Assembly (NCBI GenBank): GCA_022432975.1
Contig: CM039511.1
Span: 19,370,557 to 19,434,556, forward strand
DNA: 64,000 nucleotides
Direction of reading: 5' to 3'
DNA from: Begonia masoniana
Taxonomy: Eukaryota; Streptophyta; Magnoliopsida; Cucurbitales; Begoniaceae
A program made the position numbers and the translations under genes. Under the pieces are notes generated by a model that did not search any database, had not been told where the DNA came from, and saw nothing but the letters and a program-made list of their open reading frames with translations. Shown in pieces: positions 12,517 through 24,858 of the stretch; the stretch's first letter is position 1, and the number at the start of each line of letters is the position of its first letter.

Positions 12517-14936
12517 TGTAACGACCCAGGGAGGATCGCCACGAAATTCTTGACTTTACTTAAAACTTTAATTCATAATTGGACTCTCTTCTCCTTTTTT
12601 TTAACAGTGTATTTAGCAGACTTAAAGACTTCAACTTATCTGATGGAGAATTAATCCCTTGTACCTGAATTCTTAATGATATTACTTACTTAATCGCTCA
12701 CAGACACGAGCGACCATACACGATCATCGGTTCTAAGACATAGTCGGGCGGAGATGAATTGCCCTCAAGTCGCTCGACTTCATCGATCTGATTGCATGGG
12801 TTTGCATACATCAGAGCTCGCACCATCCGATTTGTATCGTGCACATCACACAACTCTCTCACCGACGCCCGGCAGAAAACATCTACCGATACGTGCTTCT
12901 CACGTGATCACTTAAACATCATCTGGTAGTGGACATCTACCGATGGACACGTGCAGCTCTCGTGACTCATTAAAACATCTACCGATAGACATGTGAAATT
13001 CACGTGTTCATCTAAGACATCTTCCGATAGCTTACAAGCTTTACATCATCCGATCACTAAACACTCTACATCTGCCGATCGCTAGACGACAAAACTATAC
13101 TTTCATCATCCGATGGCTAAACACTCTACATCTATCGATCGCTAGACGACAAAACTATACTTTCATCATCCGATGGCTAAACACTCTACATCTGCCGATC
13201 GCTAGACGACAAAATAGCACTTTCATCATCCGATGGCTAAACACTCTACCGATAGGAGAAAACACATCTTCCGGTAGAAACTCCTACCAAAAGGATTCAT
13301 CTAACTTTCACATAACACAACTTAGCTAAGAAAGGCTCTTACTGGTATAACAAATTCATTCAGAGTATAAATAGCGGAAGACTTGCATGACATAAATCCT
13401 TTAAAAGGAAACATACCCTCATATCCAATCCCAGACTCAAAAGTTAACTCAAACAATACTAACACCATCCTACATAATTCCAGTTCTTATATTCTTACTG
13501 ACATAAGGGAGCAATAACCAGGGGTTATAATCGCCTCTCCAGTCCCGCACTGTCACTTTGAGTATCCTCCAGCAACAAATTTTAAATATCCTCTTTGAAG
13601 TTAGTATCTTCACCTGTAGTCTCTTCACCTACATCATAAGGTTCATCTATAAGCCTAATGCTTAGTAAGGAATGCGACATTAACATGAGTGCATGAATGC
13701 ATAATTCAGAGAAAACATGCTCATAGATCATTTCTTGTTCATATTCTTGTTCATATTCATCATTCATAATCATGAATCATATTCATCATTCGTAATCATT
13801 GTTCATAATCATTGTTCATATTCGTCATTTCAGTTGTGTGGAATGAGAGAGGATTTGTGCCGGTAAAGGGGGTTCGATAGTGATTTTGATCATGGTCCCT
13901 ACTGCGGGTCGTATACATATGTCCTTCTTTGGACTGTGACATACGCCGAACCGCCCCCAACCCTCACTCAACCACGTTGCAGGGATTTTATCATCTTATC
14001 TTGTTCATGAGAAAACATGCTTTTAAAACATTTTCATATGCATAAAACTTTCATGATGCGTGAATATGGAAACTCTTAAAACATCAAGTTACAGAGCAGA
14101 GCATTATCCATCATGGAATATTACTTTCGAACTAAACGTCATCAAGAACACTAGACATCCGCATAAGGGAGTTTCTAATCATCACATAACCTTCTACTTA
14201 GTATCCTCTGATGTAGGGTCTTAATGACCGAGAAACCTATACATTCACTTACCTGGTCTTCTTAGCACTTTGAGCTTCTTTCTCTTCAAGCTTCTTCACC
14301 TAAAACATTTACATTGCAGTAGTTAAAACAAAATCCTAAAAGTTCTACTCACAAGTCATCCTAAGATCTAATAGCTAAGAGTCATTCCCGAGTTCTTAGT
14401 CTAATATTCAATGTAGTCTAAAATCCCAAAATCAACACAGACGGAATCGATAAATGATAACTCAGGGTTGGTTGTTTTAAATGTCCAGAATCGATTCGGA
14501 ATGACATTACCAATCTCGGGTTTCAAAATGTCCTTATCAATACTCGGCCATCGAAGAATCCAAAACTTCAATACAGAGCTGAAAACAGAGCTAATAAACT
14601 AACAGATAGCCACATTGTCTAATGCATACCTCAGGTGCAGAGTAGTCGAGTGGTGGCGGAGTAAACCGGCCGTCGAGGAGAGTAAGAACTTGCGAGAGAA
14701 GAAATCGCCGGAAAGGAAGGTGTCGGCTACCGTGGTTTAAATGAGGTTTGAATCATTTCATTTTTCTTTAAATACTGGCCTCAATCCTCCAATATTACAA
14801 CTTTGCCACTCAACCTAGTTTAGATCCACATGTAATTAATTAAGCTTGGCATAACATCCTAAACTGCAAAGATTAAATATTTATGACCGTTAAAACAATT
14901 AGGAAAAATCACCTGGCCGTTATCTCGGGTGTTACA
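12517..14936 (-). mobile_element. Gypsy B: 5' LTR
   Basis: 2,420 bp, nearly identical to 5473-7895. Most differences I saw are transitions (for example CCCGGGG/CCCAGGG, GTATC/GTATT). It carries the same 60-bp tandem repeat and microexon-like segment (14253-14299). Confidence 0.95.
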
Positions 14937-15028
14937 CCCACAATCAGAAAATCATCATCAAAACAACAAAAAGCCTAACGTTGACACGAAGTAGGGCCTT
15001 AAGGGCCGAAAACCTAACACCCACTTAC

Positions 15029-15073
15029 CTAGCGTCCGTAGCAAGCCGAGCACCGTCCAAAAGTCGTCTCCAC
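15029..15073 (-). other. Putative 45-nt microexon in LTR C
   Basis: The minus strand shows TTTAG, then 45 nt holding GGTGCTCG and ACGGACGC, then GTAAGT. It corresponds in position and length to the segments in LTRs A, I and J. Confidence 0.5.
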
Positions 15074-16008
15074 CTAAAGCATTTCACAAATAGGGACATT
15101 AAAATCGATCATAATTAAATGAATTCCAAACTTAAACTAAGCCCCTAACTAAGGAAATTCTTTCCTACAACTTCATTTTCTCCATTCGGGCATTTTATCG
15201 AGCACGTTGTGCTCACCATTTATAAAACTCCTTAATGGATTTCTCAATTCTCCAACAACCCCAAAATTAACCAACTATCACCCAAACTCCATTAATCCGT
15301 TCAGTCTACTTAAATAGCAGCAAATGCATCATCAAAGGGCATTAATATCTTTAAACTATCGATTTCTAACAAAACCTAAAAATTTCTCTAATAAAACCCT
15401 AAACCGAAATCAACCCAAAATCACAACTAAATCAGTCTTGAGCGTAGGGTTTACCTAAAACGTCAGTTGGGGAAGAAAACCCAAAAGAAGAATCACCAGA
15501 ATAGGAAAAGAATCGGTCGTGGAGCAATCGGTGAAGGAAGTCGCCAAAATGGGAGGGGAAACTTCTCTGGAGAGTGAAAATCATGGAATAAAAAGCTGAA
15601 GGAGGGGGGGTATTTGTTTTTTAATTGAAATTTAACTTATCTAATTACCTTTTTGCCCTTTTCTCAATCCTTTAGCTTAATTCTTTATTTAACCTATTGA
15701 TATGGCTTCTTCAAAACTCTCTTATTTCTTCAGATATTTCAACTTATTCTTAGGGTTCTAACGAAACTCTCCGTTCGCAAAACGGACTTAATTTACTATT
15801 TTTACGACTTAAAACACTATAGGCGGAAAAACGTAACTCGGCGTTACACTATCAATTTAAATTTCTAAAAATTTACTTATTCTTCTAAAAATCCCCATAA
15901 ACTCCTAGGGCCATTATAAAACTATCCGCTCACAAAACGAGCTAATATTTCTTATTTACGAAAGTACCCCTAGAGCGGAAACCCGAAAAATCCGGGTGTT
16001 ACAGCATT

Positions 16009-17006
16009 CACATAGGTTTACTGAGCCCCTAGCTCACGTGTTTAATTCTATGGTGTAGGTGATTTTGAGACAGGTGAGGTAGACGTCCCTCCGTCTGATG
16101 TATGAGCACGTTGAAGAAAGATGGCCCGAGGGAATGCGCTGGCAGTCGGAGCGTGATTTTGACCCGTGGGGACGTACATAGGTATTTAGATTATTTTGGA
16201 TAGAAATTGTTAGAACATTATAGGATGTTGGGATCTGAATAAATAATAGAAAGTATTTTTTTTGGGAAATTGAATGTATTTTATAATGTTTTACTGATTT
16301 TCAAAAACAGGAGGATATGTTAAACTTTTAAACGGAATCACGAGGTTTGTTTTTATGAAATTGGTTATATTTGAGTCGGGAAATGGGTGAGCAATAGTAT
16401 GTGCGATGTATGTGTGTGATAGTGTTATTGTGTAGAAGTATGTTTTGTGAAATGTAATGGTATGTGATGAAGGAAATGAGAATGTTGAAAGGTGTGTGTG
16501 TGTTGTGTTGTGAGTTGTGTATTGTGAGTGTGAGATGCAGGGTACGAGGAAACGAAGAAAGAAAGGAAGATGGGAAGGAGGGAGCTGTGCTCTCTGGAAA
16601 ATTCCAGAGAGCATGGCGATTGATCGCCATCGCCCCTCTTTGCCTGGCGATCACCAACGGCGATCCCCAGGCGATGGTGTGATCGCCTAAGGCGATTGCT
16701 CGCCATGAGCAATCGCCGAAGGGCGATTGATCGCCCACTTGGGGGCGATCAATCGCCACTTGTTCTGCCGTTTTGGCAGAACATAATAAGAAAAAAAAAA
16801 TTTAACTTTAATTTAAATGTTTTCTTTTAATATTTAATTGTTTAATTATTGGTTTTAAGTTTATTTTAGATAGTTTCAAACGCTATTAACAATTTCAATT
16901 CCGATTTTAAAAGTTTTATTTCCGCTCGAATGTCAGATTTAAAGTTTGTACGTATAAAATGAAAAATTTATACGGAAAATCTAGGGTACGGGTAAGGGTC
17001 GTTACA
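16009..17006 (+). mobile_element. Gypsy E: right part of LTR
   Basis: It ends GGGTCGTTACA at 17006, followed directly by copia coding sequence (ACAAT, presumed target duplication), so it is a 3' or solo LTR. The short piece 3981-3998 belongs to the same LTR, before insertion of C; the left part lies beyond element D and outside the window. It matches LTR I and J segments (AAGAAAGATGGCCCG, TTTGACCCGTGGGGACG). Confidence 0.8.
16589..16762. repeat. Hairpin and GATCGCC palindrome cluster in LTR E
   Basis: A perfect 24-bp palindrome (16589-16612, arms GCTCTCTGGAAA/TTTCCAGAGAGC) is followed by overlapping inverted copies of GGCGATTGATCGCC and GCGATTGCTCGCC. It is the same arrangement as in LTRs C and J. 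Confidence 0.85.
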
Positions 17007-18553
17007 ACAATACCCTAGCGGCAATCGGAGAACCGGTTCCATATCGTGACCAAGTGATCTACTTTTTGGAAGGATTAGGCAGCGACTACAACGCCTTTGT
17101 GACCTCTATTGCAAACTGCGCAGACCAAAAGCCATTGGAAGAAATCCATAGCCTCCTCCAAAGCTATGATTTATGACTAGAAAAACATAACTCAGTCATC
17201 TCTTTTCCAATGCCATGTCAAATTCAGGCCAATGTCGCCGTTCAATGCCATTTTTGACCGGGATGGCCGACCTAATTTTCAGTCGGCTGTGCATCCGACC
17301 AGATTCAGGCCCCATTCTTCAAATTTAGTATCTTGGCGTCCGAACCAACCCAATCATCACTCTAAGCCCAAATGTCAGAACTTTCACAAGCTGGGTCATT
17401 CAGCTTCAATCTGCTATCACAAGCTCAACATGTCTTACATGCCACCTGGGTTACCTGCCCAGTACCCAGCTCTATTACCCGCCCAAGCTCCCCTGTTAAG
17501 TTACCCAGCACCTCAAGCCAACTTAGTCGGCATCTTACCGAATCTAGCCATCTATGATATGGCTGTTCCATGGTTGCTCGATTCTTGACCAACAAATCAT
17601 TTCACACCTCAACGGCCCATGTTCAATTAGCCAAGACCATACATCGGCTCTACTCAAGTTTCCACCGCTGACGGGAATCTTCTTCCCTTCCTTCAAACCG
17701 GTTCTGTTGAAATTCTGACAACAAGTCGGCCCTTCAAATTAAATTCTGTCTATCATACTCCACTCATCTCTCATAATCTGATTAGTGTTTCCCAACTCTA
17801 TTGTGAAAACGTTGTATTCATTTAATTTCATTCAAATTGTTTTTTTTTTTAAGGATCAGATTTCTCACCAAACTCTCTTTTTGCATGATGGCCTCTACTT
17901 GTTTCCTTCGGCCACCCTGACCTTCTCCCTTACTGCTCGGTTGCCGACCGTCGTGGCCGTCTCATCCCACCTTTGGCACCTCCGGTTAGGTCACCCTTAC
18001 CCCTCTATTTTGAAACATACATTAGAATCATGCAATGTCCCTTTTGTAAAAACAAATATGACTATAATTTGTACCCTTGAGTAAAACTCATCGTTTACCA
18101 TTTCAAATTTCAAATTCTCATGCTCGTTCCCTTTTTGATATTGTACATATTGATCTTTGAGGTCCATCTCCTATAAAATCTATTGTACGATATTTTCTCA
18201 TGTTTGTTGATGATAGTACTCGTTTTACTTGGTTCTTTCCTTTTAAGTTAAAAAGTGAAGTTTATACTACTTTTGTGCTTTTTCATAGACTAGTTTTAAA
18301 TCAATTTGGTACCACTATCAAAGTCATTCAGTCGGATTAGGTGGAAAATTTCAATCTCTCTCCCCTCTTTTTAAATCTTTGCATCACCGTGTATCATGTC
18401 CATATACCCTAAATCAAAATGGTCGGGTAGAACGTAAAAATCATCATGTAGCCGAAACTGGTCTTGCTTTGCTTTTTCATTCCTTAGTTCCTTAAAGTTT
18501 TTGACCTATGCATTTGCCACGACAACAACTTTAATAAATTTCTTACCTACCCC
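17007..18553 (+). pseudogene. Copia F gag-protease-integrase, degenerate
   Basis: The 5' end is lost to element E. Recognisable parts in order: a Gag capsid piece (YFLEGLGSDYNAFV, 17065-17180), a damaged zinc knuckle (CQNFHKLGHSASIC, second Cys replaced), a protease active site DS followed by a stop (17588), the GAG-pre-integrase HLRLGHP (about 17970), and an integrase core with DIVHID, VDDSTRFTWFF and NQNGRVERKN. Many stops and frameshifts. It belongs to the plant Ty1/copia superfamily and is non-functional. It continues at 19958 after a hAT insertion. Confidence 0.8.
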
Positions 18554-19949
18554 TAGAGATGTTAAATGGGTAGGCTAGCGTAGCGAGCCAAGCTGGCTCG
18601 GCTTGCTACTGTAGCGGGCCGAGTCCCGGTCCCGTTAGGCGGGTCGAGTCGAGCCCAGAATTTGGGCTCGCGAGCCCGCCAGGGATCGGGCCAAACGAGC
18701 CGGCCCCACCCCCGGCCCCCCCAGCCCAGCCCCACCCCGGCCTGACCATCGAAGAAGGGAGAAGAGACCGTCGCCGTTCTTCTGCAGAGAAGCTGCTGAT
18801 CAATCACGTCTCAGCCTTCTCCGGTGAAGACAGTCCTCCTCCATTCACAAATCGCTGAACGTCAAAGTCTCCACCTCGCACTGTTCGCCGATCTGCTTTC
18901 TCCGATCGTGAAGAAGAATTTCTGACAGATCCGAACCTCCGTTACACTCTGTCGCTGCATGCCCAGCCATCGTTCATCGTGTAGTTCGTCGTTCTTCACC
19001 CACAGAGAACGCGTTGGTCTTCTACTCTTCTTCAGACATTTGAGATATTGAATAAAATCAAATTGGCTTAGCTGTTCTGCTGTTGGCAGAAGAGGAAGCA
19101 CAAATTAACAACGTACACGTGGTGGGTAAAGAGTTCAATTGATTTGATTGGTTACCAGAAGATAATAACTATGCTTCCACGGTAGATTTCATATTAGTCC
19201 TAACAAGTAACAACTGACTACTATCCAAATTTAATGTACAATATAAATTAAATTGTTTTAATAAAATATATTATATTTCATCAAATTTGTGATAATTGTA
19301 ATTAATTTCTTTGGAAATAAGACCCGACCGTTGAACACGATGTATGACAAAGACTAGAAAATATTTCTGATCAGCAAAGACAGTTATCTCGAGATTGCAC
19401 TCGCATCGAACATTGGTTGACGAATATGCAAAACTATTCACTAGAGCAGACAAACTTCTTTGCATGATATGTAAGAGCATTAAATGCTCATTATGACCAT
19501 TCGAATCTAGCAAACCAACGTTTACTTATCTTCTTGGAGCACTTATTGAGGCCATATCACCCTCCACAAGAGGGTGAGAACAACGATTAGCCCGACACGT
19601 CATGAGTTACGCTATTTTTCATCTACTTTTTAGTTTATCTTATGCATTGAGGACATATTTATTGTAAGTTTGAGTGATTATAGCTTGCCTTATGACTTTG
19701 CTATATTTTAGTTATGCAGTCTGAAATCTTTATTTATGTAATTTCGGCTCGTTACGCTTGTTGGGCCAGCTCGGCTCGTGGCTCGCGAGCTGGCTCGGGT
19801 TGGAAATTTTTTAGGGTCGGCTCATTAGGCTTGGCTCGTTAGGCTCGGCTCATTAGGCTCGGCTCGTTAGGCTCGACAGGCTCGGTGAGCTGGGTCTTTC
19901 TTGGCTCAATGAGCTGAGTCTTTCTTGGCTCGCTCGATTAACATCTCTA
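18554..19949. mobile_element. Non-autonomous hAT element 1 (1.4 kb)
   Basis: Terminal inverted repeats are TAGAGATGTTAA / TTAACATCTCTA. The 8-bp target duplication is CCTACCCC (18546-18553) and CCTACACC (19950-19957), one mismatch. Subterminal copies of GGCTCG(T/C)TAGG cluster at 19745-19935 and near 18580-18640, as is usual for transposase binding in hAT elements. The inside has a GC-rich stretch (18600-18780). I recognise no transposase domain, so it presumably depended on a partner in trans. Confidence 0.85.
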
Positions 19950-19957
19950 CCTACACC

Positions 19958-20415
19958 TATTCTAAATCACAAATCCCTTCTCGAATGCTTATTTGATTAT
20001 ATTCTAAACTATTCATCTCTACATGTCTTTGACTGTTTTTATTTTCCTCTCCTTCGACCTTTCAACAGCATAAACTACAACCTCATTCTATACCTTGTGT
20101 CTTTCTGGACTCCAGTCCTCATCACAAAGGTTAACTGTGCCTCAATCCTGAAACAAATAAAGTGTACATTTCTCGTCATATCACCTTTGATGAATCTAGT
20201 TTTCCCTTATCTTCCTTCCACTCACCTCCCTCAGAAACTTCCTCTTTTTCCATTCCGATTTCTTCTATTTCCTTTCCCACCCAGCCCGTATCCTCCCCCC
20301 TCTACAATTCCTTCCCCTACCTTCCTTATAGACCACCTCTCTCTCATACCTTCACCTCCTACTCAAATTGACCAACCTTCCCCTATAATTCCATCTCATA
20401 TTATTCCCTCTCCAC
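19958..20415 (+). pseudogene. Copia F middle segment
   Basis: Coding remnant between the two hAT insertions. It carries the integrase end and the proline/serine-rich linker before reverse transcriptase (PPSTIPSPTFLIDHLS type sequence near 20290-20350). Several stops. Confidence 0.6.
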
Positions 20416-20987
20416 TAGGGGTGGTAAACCGATGAACCAAACCTGAACTGGTGAAATAGGTTCTGTTCGGATCAATTTTGACCATTTGGAAACCGATCTT
20501 CGGTTTCATTTTGTAGGAACCGCTTAATTAGGTTCGGTTTTCGGTTTGGATCGGTCAAAACCGATACAAACCGAACCGAACCGATTTTGCACAAAAGAAT
20601 TTTTATTATTAAATAATAATAATAATAAATAAAGAATCTTTTTAATAATTAAAATTGTTTTCGTTATAATATCACTTTTATTTCCTAAAAGGATTTATTG
20701 TAATTTTGACTTTACTTTTCATTTTTTATTCTTCTAATACATTTTTTTTTTGATATCTGACTATATATCTAATTGTTTTTTATCTCCTCCAATTTAAATT
20801 TACATTATTTAAATTTTTGAAAAATAAGTTGTAGAACTGAAACCAAACCGAAACTTTCGGTTCGATTTCGGTTCGGTTTTGGTATGTTAAAAGACTGGTT
20901 TCGGTTTGGTAAATCTGAAACCGAAACTGATTGGTTCGGTTTGGTTCCTCTCCAAAACCGAACCGAAACCGGTTTTGCACACCCCTA
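20416..20987. mobile_element. Non-autonomous hAT element 2 (572 bp)
   Basis: Ends are TAGGGGTGG / CACACCCCTA. The 8-bp target duplication CTCTCCAC (20408-20415 and 20988-20995) is perfect. Subterminal repeats of AACCGAACCG occur at both sides. It has no coding capacity: an internal-deletion or MITE-type hAT. Confidence 0.9.
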
Positions 20988-20995
20988 CTCTCCAC

Positions 20996-22620
20996 CTCAT
21001 ATACCTCCTATCATTAATGACCACCTTATGTGCACCAGAGCCAAAGATGATATTTTTAAACCAAAAGTCTTCTATCTTGTAATCTCGTTCGAACCAAAAA
21101 CTTTCCAACAAGCCTAAAAATGTCCACATTGGCTAGCCGCTATACAACATGAAATATCTGCTCTTTACGAGACTAATACTTGAGAATTAGTCTCACCTTC
21201 TGCAAGAGCAAAAATTATTGGCTGTAAATGGGTTTTCAAGACTAAACTAAACTCATATGGCACAGTAAACCGGTATAAGGCCCGTCTAGTAGCAAAAGGT
21301 TATGACCAGACGAAGGGTATTGACTACGAAGAAACTTTCAATCCAGTGGTCAAACCAACATCAGTTCGCACTACTCTTGCATCGGTTGTCCCCTTCGGCT
21401 GGATTGTAAGACAACTAGACATAAGTAATGTCTTCTTACATGGTGAGTTAACTGAAAAGGTTTTCATGCAGCAACCACCAGGTTTTATTAGCTCTTCTCA
21501 ATTGTCTGTAGTGTTTTTGTTACACAAAACTCTCTATAATCTCAAACAATCTCCTCGAACGTGGTACACCAAATTACATAATGCCTTACTAAATTGGGGT
21601 TTCTTCGCATCTTGGTCTGATTCATCACTATTTGTTCGTCGCACGCCCTCCTCCATTATAATCATGCTAGTGTATGTCGACGACATTATTATCATTGGTA
21701 ACTCTGTATCATTGATAGACAAACATCTTGCTTATCTACATATGCAATTCAAGGTTCGTGATCTTGGACAATTATCATTCTTTCTTGGGGTTGCAGTTAC
21801 TTATACTCCTACTTGCATAAATTTGTCACAATCTTGATATGTTTCTGGGATACTTCATAGAGCTATCATGGTATCCTGCAAACCGGTTCCCACACTTATG
21901 GTTGTTGGACCGATCTTATCAAAACACTCAAGAACACCTCTTCGTGATGATTTTTTTTACCGTAGTATTGTCGGTAGGCTACAATACTGCTGCCTTACTC
22001 AACCTGACATCGCTTTTGATGTGAACAATGTATCACAATTTATACATGCTTCTTCAGAAGTTCATTGGCAAGCCATTAAGCGAATTCTGAGATATCTTCA
22101 AGGTGTCAATACTTTAGATATCTTCTTCTCCCGATCACCTTTCTGTTATTTAACCTGCTATACAGATACCGATTGAGCTTCCTACCAAGATGATCGTAAA
22201 AGTACAAGTAGTTTCTACATCTTCTTGGGTACTAATCTTATATTTTGGTCTTCTATTAAACAAAAAGTCGTATCACGCTTCAGTACCGAATCAAAATATC
22301 GAAGTGTAGCTAATGACGCAGCAGAAATTCTATGGCTACAGTCTTTGCTAGAGGAGTCAGGTATTGTGTCCACTGAGGTACCCTTTATTCTATGTGATAA
22401 TGTGAGTGCACGTACCTTGGCTCCAATCCAGTACTATATTTCAAATCCAAACATGTGGAGATTGACTTTCATTTTGTAAGGAAAAAGGTTCTCAAAAAGA
22501 CATTATTGGTTCAATTTACTTCGTCAGAAAATCAACTCGCCGATGCTCTTACAAAGCCTCTTCCTCCATCGACCTTCTCTACGTTCGCATCCAAGATCTT
22601 CAGCATACGACTTTGATCTT
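20996..22620 (+). pseudogene. Copia F reverse transcriptase and RNase H, broken
   Basis: RT motifs are clear: GCKWVFKTK, RYKARLVAKGY, DYEETFNPV, VRQLDISNVFLHG and catalytic VYVDDII (about 21670). RNase H follows with HWQAIKRILRYLQG (22060-22100), a TESKYRSVAND version of the usual TEAEY motif, and CDNVSA. Stops (21837, 22174) and frame changes break it. In an active copy this enzyme copies element RNA into DNA inside cytoplasmic particles. Confidence 0.85.
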
Positions 22621-22629
22621 GAAGGGAGA

Positions 22630-22716
22630 TGTTAGATTACTGTTAGAATAATTTACTATTCACTTACAGTTTAGTTTTTAGATCTAGTTTAGCTTTACAC
22701 TTTCCCAAGCTCATAA
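22630..22716 (+). mobile_element. Copia F: start of 3' LTR
   Basis: A polypurine tract GAAGGGAGA (22621-22629) precedes TGTTAGATTACTG. The LTR then passes into CTT repeats, and I could not find its far end. A diverged second copy of the whole stretch, including the polypurine tract, lies at 22972-23110. Confidence 0.6.
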
Positions 22717-24020
22717 TTTCTTCTTCTTCTTCTTCTTCTTTCTTCTTATTCTTTCTTCTCTTCTTTCTTATTCTTCTTCTTCTTCTTCTTCTTCTTTTCA
22801 TTCTGATTCTCCTTCTCTGCTCATTCTTCCTTTCTCATTATCTTATGATCATTCTCCCCTCTCCTTCTCTTCCTTCCTTCTCCTTCCTCTCCTTCTCTTT
22901 CCTTCTCCTGCTACTTTCTCCTTCTCCTTACTTCTTCTTCTTTTCTTCTTCTTCTCTCTCTTCTCTTCGTTCAGCATCCAAGATCTTCAGATACGGACTT
23001 TGACTGAAGGGAAGTAGATGTTAGTAGGATTATGTTCGAATAATTTTACTATTCACTTACAGTTTAGTTTTTAGATCTAGTTTAGTTTACCTTCCCAAGC
23101 TATAATTTCTTCTTATTCTTCTTCTTCTTCATTTTTCTTCTTCTTCTTCTTCTCTTCTCTTCTTCTTCTTTTCTTCTTCTTCTTCTTCTTTCATCTATCT
23201 TCTTCTTCTTCTTTCGCTTTCTCATTCTCTGCTCTTCGCTTCCCTTCTTTGCTCCTTCGCATTTCCCTCCTCCTTCTACCTTCCTTCTCTTCTCCTTCCT
23301 CTCTTCTCATTCCTTTCAGCTCATTCTCTTATACTTCTCCTTCTTCTTCTCCTTCTCCTTCCTTCTTCTCTTCTTCTTCTTCTTATCATCTTCTTCTTAT
23401 TCTTCTTTTCTTCTTCTATTCTTCTTTTCTTCTTCTTCTTCTTTCTTCTTCTTCTTTCTTCTTCTTCTTCTTCTTCTTTTCTTTCTTCTCCTTCTTCTTC
23501 TTCTTTTCTTCTCCTTCTGTCTTCTTTCTTCTTCTCCTTTGCTTCTCCTTCTTCTTGCTCCTTTCTCCTTCTCTCCTTCTCCCTTCTCCTCCTTCTCCTA
23601 CGTTCTCCTTCTCCTTCCTTCCTTCTCCTTCTCCTTTTCTCCTTCTCCTTCCTCTACTTCTCCTTCTTCCTTTCTCCTTTCCTTCTCATTCTCCTTCTCC
23701 TTTTCTTCTCTCTTCTCTTCTCTCTTCTTCTTCTTCTTCTTCTTCTTCTTCTTCTTCTCTTCTTCTTCTTCTCTTCTTCTCCTCCTCCTCCTCCTCCTCC
23801 TCCTCCTCCTCCTCCTTCTTCTTCTTCTTCTTCTCCTCCTCCTCTTCTTCTTCTTCTTCTTCTTCTTCTTCTTCTTCTCCTTCTTCTGCTCCTTCTCCTT
23901 CTCCTTCTTCTGCTCCTTCTCCTTCTTCTCCTTCTCCTCCCTTCTCCTCCTCCTCCTCCTCCTCCTCCTCCTCCTTCTCCTTCTCCTCCTCCTTCTCCTC
24001 CTCCTCCTCCTTCTGCTTCT

Positions 24021-24058
<38 letters not shown>

Positions 24059-24066
24059 CTCCTCTT
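22717..24066. repeat. 1.35-kb CTT/CTC polypyrimidine tract
   Basis: An almost pure pyrimidine strand of (CTT)n, (CTC)n and mixed units, including a long CTC run at 23776-23815. It is interrupted by the duplicated LTR segment at 22972-23110. It gives long artefactual open frames on both strands. Such mirror-rich purine/pyrimidine DNA can form triplex structures. Confidence 0.9.
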
Positions 24067-24858
24067 GTTACTTTCACCACTACCTTCACAAAATTCCAAC
24101 TATAATGTCACCCATTTAAAAGATTTTTTTTCGTAATAAGAAAGAGTAAAATCTAAATCAACTCTTGCCCGGTCCTTACAGTGAACAAGACAAGCCCTAA
24201 ACTATGTCCTGTTAATAATTTGACCCATGCTGTTACGTTCTCCCTGCATAATCTTTCTTCAAAGGAAAGGGTTTTCTTTTTCAATCTCTTTCATTTTTTC
24301 TTTTTCATTTTCTCACAAGAGAGGGTGAATCCAAGGGAAGCAGGCTCTTATTTTAATCAAAAGAATGGAGGCCAAAATTGCAGACATTAAAGCTCAAACC
24401 AACGTAAATTCTTGGTCTGTATCTTGGGAAGCTAACCGGCCAATTACATTGAAAGTTTGAAACTTCCTCAACGAAGATTGGTCTAAGAAGAACAAATCAA
24501 AAGTTGTCGTTTAGGTCGATCAGAGAGAGAAATCCCAAACAAAGATATAACTTGATTCTCGTTCTTCATTTCCTAAATAAAACTCCAAGATAAAAATAGA
24601 ATAATGTTACTAATAAACTTTAATTTTACTACGCGTCATTGACATGTCATTCATTTATTAGGGTAAAATATATATTATTTTATTTATTTATAATTTATCA
24701 TAATTAATAATAAATGACACGTTAAAATATAAAATTATTGTATATATATGTAGTTTACTCTTTAAAATATATACTAAAAGGAAAAAAAAAAATAGAGTGA
24801 AAATTATTGTTCTTTGTAGAACATGGACTTATACAACATGTTAGCTTATGAGGAGGTT
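24067..24858. other. Intergenic DNA upstream of Lhcb1
   Basis: AT-rich single-copy-looking sequence with no supported gene. A short pyrimidine-rich part (24260-24320) and an AT-rich stretch (24600-24800) are the only visible structure. Confidence 0.6.

Larger units (their letters stand above)
5473..14936 (-). mobile_element. Gypsy B: complete LTR retrotransposon, 9.46 kb
   Basis: A complete element on the minus strand: 3' LTR 5473-7895, polypurine tract 7896-7909, gag-pol 7937-12354, primer binding site 12501-12512, 5' LTR 12517-14936. The 5-bp target duplication CCCAC (5468-5472, 14937-14941) is perfect. The C-terminal chromodomain-like segment (LRNKEIPLVKVL) points to a chromovirus, Tekay/Del-like. 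The two LTRs differ at roughly one to two bases per hundred where I compared them, so insertion is recent, yet pol carries several stops. It is related to element G. Confidence 0.95.
3999..16003 (-). mobile_element. Gypsy C: solo LTR, split by element B
   Basis: It begins TGTAACGACCCTAAC and ends TCCGGGTGTTACA, the reverse complement of a TGTAACACCC...TTACA LTR. Target duplication GCATT is at 3994-3998 and 16004-16008. Removing element B (5473-14936) and one CCCAC leaves about 2.53 kb with no internal domain, hence a solo LTR produced by recombination between two LTRs. It contains a palindrome cluster (4240-4450) and the conserved AG...GTAAGT segment (15029-15073). Confidence 0.85.

Noticed and set aside
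18562..18807. Gly/Trp-rich frames in the GC-rich part of hAT element 1
   Set aside because: Overlapping frames with no recognisable domain; explained by base composition near the element end.
23249..24136. Ser/Leu/Phe-rich and Arg/Glu-rich frames in the CTT tract
   Set aside because: Low-complexity translation of polypyrimidine DNA on both strands.
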